Source: an uncultured Elusimicrobia bacterium
Lineage (GTDB): Bacteria; Elusimicrobiota; Elusimicrobia; UBA1565; UBA9628
Direction: 5' to 3'
DNA: 13,301 nucleotides
Assembly: GCA_903874575.1 (NCBI GenBank)
Contig: CAIQSZ010000455.1
Span: forward strand, 1 to 13,301
In this document: one piece after another, positions 8,301-13,030 of the stretch
Numbering within the stretch: position 1 is the first letter of the stretch
How the letters are laid out: each line of letters opens with the position of its first letter
The notes under the pieces: model-generated
Seen by the model: only the letters and a program-made list of their open reading frames with translations
What the model was told of the DNA's origin: nothing
The model's database searches: none
Program-made: the position numbers and the translations under genes

Positions 8301-8755
8301 TGTGGGAGAAGATGCGGGCCATGAAGCCGTTGGGCTCGCAGTACCGCCTGCAAGCGCTGATCAAGCTGGGCGAGGCGTATGAGAAGGCGTCGGACCCGGC
8401 TTCCGCGGCCGGCGTTTACGAGGACCTCGCCCGTTCCGCGACGAAGGACACGGCGAAGGCGGCCGCCGCGCGCGCGGCGGTCCTGCGCAAGTCGGCGGGC
8501 GGGGCCAAGCCCAGGAAGAAGGCGGCCACGCCGGACGTCGACGGCTCGGTGGCGCCGGACGGCGGCGGCACGCAGGTCATGCCGTCCGACAGCGGCGACC
8601 AGCCGGCCTCTTCCGACAAGCCGGCCAAGAAGGCGGCGAAGAGCAAGTCCGCGGCGAAGGGCCGTCGCGCGACGCCGACGGCGCCCGTCGCCGACGGCGC
8701 GGGCGACGCGGGCGCCAAAAGCGACGAACCCTCCCTGCCGGGCATGGGTAACTAA
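5384..8755 (+). CDS. Large exported tetratricopeptide-repeat protein (1123 aa)
   Basis: Likely periplasmic scaffold or adaptor for the envelope machine encoded downstream. Residues 1-18 form a signal peptide (MK, hydrophobic core, VRA cleavage site); no lipobox Cys follows. Almost all of residues 35-1030 is a run of helix pairs with the TPR pattern, many with the CpoB/BamD-like register in which an A..F/Y pair is followed by YP.S or FP.S at the repeat turn; roughly twenty or more repeats by eye. The last ~90 residues are low-complexity, rich in Lys, Ala, Ser, Asp, Gly and Pro, and probably disordered. Start ATG at 5384 has GGGAG at 5374-5378. It sits 2 bases after thrS and 9 before exbB. TPR partners of TolQ/ExbB motors are known (CpoB with Tol-Pal, AglT with the Myxococcus Agl motor), but this one is far larger than CpoB. 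Exact role unknown. Confidence 0.85.
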   Translation: MKILFAVAVLAFAPPVRAMSWGGASKPDFDAQAEDAAFAASTQLFQETGRDKLAVVQAFENYIQQFPHSPRVVDARFLVGEAYLQHAISILKSEAAAKKSSTARLLAPKNPAAAKALEDARAAFAGVSREKKSGLAASAQYRLGEVAYDDKDWEKAAQEFQAVDGKFPKSYINPEALMGIIYADLALEQFSQAESNLFLLGETYPTFLREPSVQYAQGIVALHKGDYPNAERSLKEVKSADAQYYLGKTYLLSKRAYLAAAAFENLIRDYPESELKEEAQFFIGDSFFLAEDFNGAISKYQRFIQLYPSSPLRVSALFRIGSSYFQKKDYVEARANFQAVLDRYPKDFFAPLAQFFIAESYLVSGQTREALFAYTKVITQYPDAVKIAPVAYFKLAWCQNQVGDYMQAIQTGNNFTAQYPNHALAKNVYVVMANSQLSMKRYAEATSSFQRIIDLAPSSDIAEQALFSILKSQYDQKAFNSILTSYQFIFRHLPPSKSKWRSMSYLYAAEAYLQLQQVDEAKVIYEMILKVYPDDPAAFYAQDGLAWCHTYKGEDQLALEARQKLKDMMAVANSSFTFSGLNELGIADSMFNQKNYEDSYQLYAKFAAENPKSPEAPSALYRAAMSSYHQRYYTQAIDLWKKLVDGYPTSKDAGQARAQIADTLFRAQKYAESISAYRGLLNADPKGAAAPLAHLRVAQAAYNMKDDATAVKEVQDLVGAFPAAPEATDGLDILEAVFDRSRGYDYKASLRAIVASQPTTQIGGEAQFRLARRGFDAKDYAGAAAEFQKFSVDYTNHPELPKAQFLLGESYFNQQKYQDAIPAYERLLNNFEKDDDTPLAVFHTASAYYALEKFEDASRFYSRLIEEYPASEFVPPAQFNLALAYKKLGKLDMAQYAYQKYVSAAKAGDPQAQAALWETYQIQKDRKDFDSAVATLAQIRSAPKADADLTFETYYRESEVRLAEGRPDEALTVWEKMRAMKPLGSQYRLQALIKLGEAYEKASDPASAAGVYEDLARSATKDTAKAAAARAAVLRKSAGGAKPRKKAATPDVDGSVAPDGGGTQVMPSDSGDQPASSDKPAKKAAKSKSAAKGRRATPTAPVADGAGDAGAKSDEPSLPGMGN

Positions 8756-8764
8756 GGAGATATC

Positions 8765-9385
8765 ATGGGCGACATCCACATCCTGCAGCTGTTCAAGGAG
8801 AGCTTCACCCTCGTCATCATGCTGTTTTTATCGGTGCTGTCCGTCACCTTCGCGCTGGAGCGCTGGTGGTACTTCCGCGGAGCGTCCGCCAAGTCCGAGG
8901 AGGTCCTGGGCGCGGTCCGTAAACAGCTGGAGGCCGGCAAGGGCGACGCGTCCGCCGCCGCGGCCTGGTGCCAGAAGCATCCGTCGGCCGTCGCCCAGGT
9001 CGTCGGCTACGGCCTGCTGCACGCGGGCCGCTCGCGCAAGGACCTGGAGGAGCTGCTTCTGTCCAAGCTTAAGGAAGAGCGCATGAAGCTGGATCGCTTC
9101 CTGCCCATCCTGGGCACGCTCGGCAACATCTCGCCCTTCATCGGCCTGTTCGGCACCGTGGTCGGCATCATCAAGGCGTTCCGGGACCTGGCCGCGTCCG
9201 GCACGGGCGGCCCCTCGGTCGTCGCCCAAGGCATCGCCGAGGCGCTGGTCTCCACCGCGGCGGGCCTGCTCGTCGCCATCCCGGCGGCGATCCTCTACAA
9301 TTACTTCATGGGCCGTCTTAAAAAGCAGACGGTCGAAATGGAAGTGGCCAGCGCGCGCCTGATCGTGATGCTGGGAGCCAAGTAA
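8765..9385 (+). CDS. exbB: ExbB/TolQ-family proton-channel subunit
   Basis: Inner-membrane stator subunit that, with ExbD, uses the proton motive force to drive a periplasmic partner. 206 aa with three membrane segments: near residues 14-32, 113-136 and 155-178, the usual MotA/TolQ/ExbB layout with a cytoplasmic loop between helices 1 and 2. The second helix carries GLFGTVVGII and the third EALVSTAAGLLVAIPA. These contain the two conserved pore-lining Thr residues and the helix-3 Glu of the family. ATG at 8765 is preceded by AAGGAG (8754-8759), which overlaps the TPR gene's stop. Only one ExbB is present for two ExbD genes. ExbB versus TolQ cannot be decided on sequence alone; ExbB is preferred because tonB, not tolA, follows. 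Confidence 0.93.
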   Translation: MGDIHILQLFKESFTLVIMLFLSVLSVTFALERWWYFRGASAKSEEVLGAVRKQLEAGKGDASAAAAWCQKHPSAVAQVVGYGLLHAGRSRKDLEELLLSKLKEERMKLDRFLPILGTLGNISPFIGLFGTVVGIIKAFRDLAASGTGGPSVVAQGIAEALVSTAAGLLVAIPAAILYNYFMGRLKKQTVEMEVASARLIVMLGAK

Positions 9386-9394
9386 GGAAGCCCC

Positions 9395-9808
9395 ATGGCC
9401 GGCGCCTCCAAAGAAGACGAACCGATCACTCAGATCAACGTCACGCCGCTGGTGGACGTGTGCCTGGTGCTGGTCATCATCTTCATGGCGGTCGCGCCGA
9501 TGGCGGTGACCTTGGGCATCAAGGTGCTGGAGTCCCGCCCGTCGAACGCGGAAGGCAAGGCCTCGGTGGACGAAAACGTGCAGGTCCGGCTGGCGCTGGA
9601 CGGCGTGATCACGGTCAACGGCACCAAGACGGACGGGCTGACCTTCCGCGGGGTGCTGGCGTCGGCGTTGACGCGCAGCAAGGACAAGATGGTCATCGTG
9701 ACGGCGGACGCCAAGAACCGCGTCGGTCAGGTCGTCGAGATATTGGACGCCTCGAAGCAGGCCGGGGCGCTGAAACTCGCGGTCATGAAAGCGGACGGGG
9801 GGGTCTGA
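9395..9808 (+). CDS. exbD: ExbD/TolR-family subunit, first copy
   Basis: 137-aa protein with a short cytoplasmic N-terminus, one membrane helix (about residues 19-38) and a periplasmic domain. TPLVDVCLVLVIIFM carries Asp21, the membrane Asp protonated during the ExbB/ExbD cycle (Asp25 in E. coli ExbD). After the helix the usual LP.A linker motif is not found; it reads IKVLESRPS. The periplasmic part keeps the ExbD fold pattern, with alternating strands and VIVTADAKN near the fold centre. ATG at 9395 follows AAGGAAG (9384-9390). The first ~35 residues are nearly identical to the next gene while the periplasmic domains are very different, so the two are duplicated but functionally diverged copies. 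Confidence 0.93.
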   Translation: MAGASKEDEPITQINVTPLVDVCLVLVIIFMAVAPMAVTLGIKVLESRPSNAEGKASVDENVQVRLALDGVITVNGTKTDGLTFRGVLASALTRSKDKMVIVTADAKNRVGQVVEILDASKQAGALKLAVMKADGGV

Positions 9809-9809
9809 C

Positions 9810-10220
9810 ATGGCCGGCGCCGGTCCGAGCGACGAAGAGCCGATCACCGACATCAACATCACCCCGCTGGTGGATGTCTGCCTGGTCCTGGTCATCATCT
9901 TCATGGTCACCGCTCCCATGCTGTCCGAACCCGCCATCAAGGTGGATTTGCCGCGCGCGCATACCCAGGAAGGCGAAGAAAAGGACAAGATCACTTTGAC
10001 GTTGGGCAAGGACGGCGATTACGCGCTGGACTACGAGAAGTTCTCCGACGTGAAGGCGCTGGAAGCGGCGCTGAAAGGCAAGCTTTCGCAGAGCGACTCG
10101 AAGCTCGTGATTCTGCGGGCCGACAAGGAGGCCCTGCACGGGCAGTTGACGGACCTGATGGCGCGAGCCAAGGACGCCGGCGCCCTCTCCATGACGATCG
10201 CGACGGAGCAACAGAAATGA
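9810..10220 (+). CDS. exbD: ExbD/TolR-family subunit, second copy
   Basis: 136-aa paralogue of the preceding gene, beginning one base after its stop. One membrane helix with TPLVDVCLVLVIIFM and the proton-carrying Asp22. Unlike the first copy it has the conventional IKVDLPRA linker just after the helix, so it is the more canonical ExbD. The periplasmic domain contains LVILRADKE, matching the conserved ExbD strand before the final helix. The G-rich stretch just before the ATG (9796-9803) may serve as ribosome-binding site, and translation is probably coupled to the first copy. ExbB5-ExbD2 is the established stoichiometry of such motors, so the two paralogues could form a heterodimer in the channel; that is inference. 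Confidence 0.93.
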   Translation: MAGAGPSDEEPITDINITPLVDVCLVLVIIFMVTAPMLSEPAIKVDLPRAHTQEGEEKDKITLTLGKDGDYALDYEKFSDVKALEAALKGKLSQSDSKLVILRADKEALHGQLTDLMARAKDAGALSMTIATEQQK

Positions 10221-10239
10221 AACCGGGGTCTCGGACGGC

Positions 10240-11307
10240 ATGAACCAGGCGCGCGTCCCGGCGTCGGCGTTCGTCTCCCTCGGCCTGCACGGCGGGCTGC
10301 TGGTGTTCTTCGGCCTGATGATGCGCGAAGGGCCCAAGCAGGCGGCCAAAGTCGTCGAGGGCGTCGACCTTATCGTCAACGCGCCCAAGCCGCGCCCGGC
10401 CGAGGGCGCGCCCAAGCCGCCGCCTCTGTCCACCATGGATTTCCTGAAGCTGGCCCTGCCCTCCGCCCCCGCGCGGACGGCGGCGCCCGCCCAACTGAGC
10501 GTCAAGCTTCAAGAGCACAAGATCGAGCTGGCCCAGCCGAAGCTGGAGGAGCGCGCCAAGAAGGACCTGGGGCCGAAGCTCCAGGCGCTCGACCTCTCGG
10601 AGCGCCCCGTCGAGGCCGCGAAACTGGACGTCAAGATGGAGCATCATCGCGCGGCCCAGACCTTGGCCGCTTTGCCGCGCCTGGAGGAGGTCGGACGCAA
10701 GCGCGTCAAGAACCTCCCGCAGGCGATCGAACTGGAGGACCGCCGCCGCGAGGCCGTGGTCTCCGCGGGCCTGCCGGAGATGACCCTCAAGCCGACGTCC
10801 CGCCGCCAAGCCGTCGCCGCCGTCGCCGCCCTTCAAGAAGCCGCGCCCGAGCGCGAACCGGAGCGCAAGGTGTCCGGCTCCTGGCTTCCCGAGCGCCCGC
10901 TCCTGCGGGAAGCCCGGCCGCAGGCCATGTCCGCGCCCAAGCTGGACAAGGTGGTCTCCGAGGCGCCGAAATTCCAGCGCCGTCAGGCCGCGCAGGCCGA
11001 CGTGGCGGAGCCCAAGAAGGGCGTCGAGATCGAAGGTCCGCTGGCCGACCGCCGGATCGTCTCCTACTCGGTCCCGCCGTTCCCGGATTGGGCGAAGAAT
11101 CAAGGCATCCTGGAAGCCGACGTCGCCATCCGTTTCACCGTTGGCGAGGACGGCGCCGTCATGCCGGGCATGCGCATCACCAGTTCGTCGGGCTACGGCC
11201 GCCTGGACAAGCTGGCCATGGAGTCCTTGAAGAGCTGGCGTTTCGCGTCCAAGCCGGGCGCGGGCGTGCAGTGGGGCGTGATCACCTTTAGATTCGTGAC
11301 GGAGTGA
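10240..11307 (+). CDS. tonB: TonB-family energy transducer with a long charged linker
   Basis: Protein anchored in the inner membrane that spans the periplasm and passes ExbB/ExbD-derived force to a partner. 355 aa, against 239 in E. coli TonB. The N-terminal helix (about residues 9-28) has Ser13 and His17 in SLGLHGG, the same spacing as Ser16/His20 that couple E. coli TonB to ExbB. Residues ~30-260 are a Pro/Ala/Lys/Glu/Arg-rich linker without the simple EP/KP repeats of E. coli. The C-terminal ~90 residues form the TonB domain: PPFPDWAKNQGI, FTVGEDGAV, ITSSSGYGRLD and SLKSWRF are family motifs; the usual Tyr of YP is Phe. It starts 19 bases after exbD; only a weak GGGG precedes the ATG. No receptor gene is near, so its outer-membrane partner is unknown. 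Confidence 0.92.
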   Translation: MNQARVPASAFVSLGLHGGLLVFFGLMMREGPKQAAKVVEGVDLIVNAPKPRPAEGAPKPPPLSTMDFLKLALPSAPARTAAPAQLSVKLQEHKIELAQPKLEERAKKDLGPKLQALDLSERPVEAAKLDVKMEHHRAAQTLAALPRLEEVGRKRVKNLPQAIELEDRRREAVVSAGLPEMTLKPTSRRQAVAAVAALQEAAPEREPERKVSGSWLPERPLLREARPQAMSAPKLDKVVSEAPKFQRRQAAQADVAEPKKGVEIEGPLADRRIVSYSVPPFPDWAKNQGILEADVAIRFTVGEDGAVMPGMRITSSSGYGRLDKLAMESLKSWRFASKPGAGVQWGVITFRFVTE

Positions 11308-11309
11308 CT

Positions 11310-12245
11310 ATGATAAACCCTTTCGCCGTGCTGCTCGCCGTCGCGTCGGTGCCGGCCTCGGCTCAGGCCGCGTCCTCGACGCCCGCTCCCGGAGCCATGC
11401 CGACGGAGGTGGTCATCAAGGCCGAGGGCGCCAAGCTTGCGGACATGAAGCCGCCGTTGGTCATCACCGTGGACGCCTTCGAGACCATCCGCCCCGACCT
11501 GGTCCCCGACCAGAATCTCCTGCTGGCCGTCTCTCCGCTCACCGTCTCGTGGCGCCGCACCCATCCCGAGTTCCTGATGAACGACCGCGTCATCCAGCCT
11601 TGGCGCACCACCTTCAGCGAGAAGCCCGGCATCTCCTTCAAGATCCGGGAGCAATTGGAGAGCCTGCTCGGCGGCGGCAAAGGCGATCCCAAGGAACTCC
11701 GGAAATGGGGCTGGAGCCTGACCGTCGCCGACGAGGAAGGCCGCGTCTTCCATCACTACGAAGGCTCCGGCGATCCGCCCGAGGAACTCCTCTGGAGCGG
11801 CCAGAACGATCAGAACGAGTGGGTCCGCGCCGGCCGCTCATACTCGGCCGTCTACACCTTCACCAGCCCCGACGGCTCGCCCCGGACCCGCGTCGGCCCG
11901 CCCCTGCTGTTCAAGGGCATCGTCCACCAGGAAGACACCGGCCTGCACATCAGCCTGGACTCCGCCGTCCTGTTCGGCACGAACAAGAACGGCCAGGAAC
12001 TCCAGGCCGGTTCCGGCACGGATCTCCTGCGCTCCGCCGCCGACCTGATCAAGCGCCGCTTCCCCGCCATCCCCATCGCGGTCCGCGTCTTCGCCAACAC
12101 CAAGGAGCTGGGAGAGGCCCAGGCCCAAGCCATCCAGAAGATCCTTCTGCGCGAGCTGATGGTCCCCGTCCGCAACATCGCCGTCGACTTCGCCCGCTCC
12201 CCGTTCTCCGACCAGCGCGTCGAGGTCGTGCTTCTTAACCGCTGA
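11310..12245 (+). CDS. Exported protein with FlgD/Ig-like middle domain and degenerate OmpA-like C-terminus
   Basis: Probably a periplasmic or outer-membrane-associated part of the ExbB/ExbD/TonB machine. 311 aa. The N-terminus has a hydrophobic core and SAQA cleavage site near residue 20 but no basic residue before the core, so the signal is atypical. Residues ~132-205 read like a FlgD-type Ig fold: WSLTVADEEGRVF, then LLWSGQNDQNEWVRAGRSY. Residues ~212-310 follow the OmpA C-terminal pattern: an opening strand LDSAVLFG, a helix LLRSAADLIKRRFP, a strand AVRVFANT where the family has GHTD, a helix and a closing SDQRVEVVLL. The Asp and Arg that hold peptidoglycan in OmpA/Pal are not found. ATG at 11310 is chosen over GTG at 11304 because GGAG (11301-11304) is correctly spaced for it. 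Last gene of the operon. Domain calls are by pattern and moderate. Confidence 0.7.
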   Translation: MINPFAVLLAVASVPASAQAASSTPAPGAMPTEVVIKAEGAKLADMKPPLVITVDAFETIRPDLVPDQNLLLAVSPLTVSWRRTHPEFLMNDRVIQPWRTTFSEKPGISFKIREQLESLLGGGKGDPKELRKWGWSLTVADEEGRVFHHYEGSGDPPEELLWSGQNDQNEWVRAGRSYSAVYTFTSPDGSPRTRVGPPLLFKGIVHQEDTGLHISLDSAVLFGTNKNGQELQAGSGTDLLRSAADLIKRRFPAIPIAVRVFANTKELGEAQAQAIQKILLRELMVPVRNIAVDFARSPFSDQRVEVVLLNR

Positions 12246-12280
12246 CGCGCCGGCCGGTTTGGAACGGAGTGCGGGATACG

Positions 12281-12820
12281 CTAGCGTAGTTCGGGACTAC
12301 GCGCTGCGGCCTCAGCACTTTGCCGAGCCGCTTTTGCACATTGGGCGGCATCGATTTTATTGATTTCTTCGAGGGATGCGGTTATTGCCGCTTCCTTAGA
12401 TTTTAGGAGTATTAGGACAATTTGCTTTAACGAGGTGTCAGAATACAAGCATTCAGTATCGGTTCCGTTATAAAGCTCTAGTTTCTTTTTGAATTCCGAT
12501 ATTTTTCTCTGGAGGGTCGTGAGTTTTTCCTTCAGGGTCAACGTCGGAAACAAATCCGGGGGGTTAGTCATTGCCGCTACCTCGGCAACACGCCTGATGG
12601 TAGCATCTTCGGCATTTAGCGACTGCTGTATGCGAGCTAACTCGCTTTGTTTCGCTGCTTTTACGCATTTTTCGTAAGCGGGCTGATTTTGATCCTGCCT
12701 GCACGTATGAAAAGTATCGACGCTTGCGATTGGACCGTCGGCCGCAGTCTGTGCATAAGCGTTGGCGGCGGTCAGCGCCAGCAGCGTCGCGATGAGCGTC
12801 GTCGGCATGGACATTTTCAT
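12281..12820 (-). CDS. Small exported four-cysteine protein of unknown function, low-GC gene
   Basis: 179 aa, not recognised. Residues 1-23 are a clear signal peptide (MKMSM, hydrophobic core, AYA cleavage site). The mature part has Cys40, Cys52, Cys124 and Cys161, an even number in an exported protein, suggesting two disulphides; Cys40 and Cys52 are 12 apart in a Gln/Lys-rich helix. Residues ~96-117 (LKEKLTTLQRKISEFKKKLE) look like a short coiled coil, and helix dominates throughout. The start at 12820 is set by AGGAGG at 12834-12829, eight bases upstream. Base composition differs sharply from all neighbours: 72 of 180 bases are G/C in 12361-12540. It is the only minus-strand gene here, convergent with the tonB operon and divergent from gap, consistent with a recent insertion. 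No function is offered. Confidence 0.8.
   Translation of the reverse strand: MKMSMPTTLIATLLALTAANAYAQTAADGPIASVDTFHTCRQDQNQPAYEKCVKAAKQSELARIQQSLNAEDATIRRVAEVAAMTNPPDLFPTLTLKEKLTTLQRKISEFKKKLELYNGTDTECLYSDTSLKQIVLILLKSKEAAITASLEEINKIDAAQCAKAARQSAEAAARSPELR
12284..12302. terminator. Perfect 7-bp hairpin between convergent genes, possible bidirectional terminator
   Basis: GCGTAGT (12284-12290) and ACTACGC (12296-12302) pair perfectly around a TCGGG loop. The element lies 38 bases after the stop of the tonB operon's last gene and overlaps the very end of the convergent minus-strand gene, whose stop codon is 12281-12283. The position fits a shared terminator, but no T-run follows on either strand, so an intrinsic terminator is not proven. 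Confidence 0.35.
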
Positions 12821-12841
12821 GAGTACAACCTCCTGAGGCGG

Positions 12842-12864
12842 ATGACGACCGTCATGTAATTGTA
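12842..12864 (-). promoter_or_regulatory. Promoter -10 and operator-like palindrome of the low-GC minus-strand gene
   Basis: On the minus strand TACAAT (12864-12859) matches 5 of 6 bases of a -10 hexamer; no good -35 is seen 17 bases further up (TGTCTC). Directly downstream, where transcription would start, is the perfect dyad ATGACG-AC-CGTCAT (12842-12855). It lies between the -10 and the AGGAGG ribosome-binding site (12834-12829). A repressor bound there would block transcription initiation. The regulator is unknown. Confidence 0.45.
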
Positions 12865-12954
12865 GCGGCCGAATCCCGCAAGAGACAGGGGCCTTGGACC
12901 CAGGAAGGGAGGGGACTTTGAGCCTAGATGGCCGCTCCGGCCGGGAGGGGGGAC

Positions 12955-12984
12955 TGGAATTTCCACGCCGATAATCGCTAGAAT
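12955..12984 (+). promoter_or_regulatory. Probable gap promoter
   Basis: TAGAAT (12979-12984) matches 5 of 6 bases of the -10 consensus. Eighteen bases upstream, TGGAAT (12955-12960) is a poor -35 (3 of 6). Transcription would begin near 12991, exactly where the leader hairpin at 12992-13012 starts. Together with the minus-strand promoter it makes a divergent intergenic region of 210 bases (12821-13030). The remaining part, 12880-12953, is G-rich without a feature I can support. Confidence 0.5.
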
Positions 12985-12991
12985 GAGGCAC

Positions 12992-13012
12992 GGCCGACGG
13001 TTAAAGTCGGCC
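12992..13012 (+). promoter_or_regulatory. 5' leader hairpin of the gap mRNA
   Basis: GGCCGAC (12992-12998) and GTCGGCC (13006-13012) pair perfectly around a 7-base GGTTAAA loop. It would sit at the extreme 5' end of the transcript predicted from the upstream -10 element. It ends two bases before the ribosome-binding site GGAGGA (13015-13020), leaving the site free. A 5'-terminal stem of this kind is known to protect some bacterial mRNAs from decay; a protein-binding operator is an alternative. Confidence 0.5.
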
Positions 13013-13030
13013 CTGGAGGAGCAACTCATC

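Noticed and set aside
5036..8779. Uninterrupted 1247-codon open frame on the minus strand opposite thrS and the TPR gene
   Set aside because: It is antisense to two clearly real genes, has an Arg/Leu/Val/Gly-rich composition with no domain, and is what GC-rich third positions produce. Other long minus-strand frames at 3513-5192 and 8828-10009 are shadows of the same kind.
11304..11309. GTG at 11304 as start of the OmpA-like protein
   Set aside because: It would overlap its own ribosome-binding site GGAG; the ATG at 11310 is correctly spaced.
12906..12953. G-quadruplex in the gap upstream region
   Set aside because: G-runs at 12907-12914 and 12943-12952 are separated by a loop of about 28 bases, too long for a convincing quadruplex.
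12821..12991. N-terminal extension of the minus-strand gene up to 12991
   Set aside because: The extension is Pro/Arg/Ser-rich and covers both promoters, whereas the ATG at 12820 has a consensus ribosome-binding site and is followed by a clean signal peptide.
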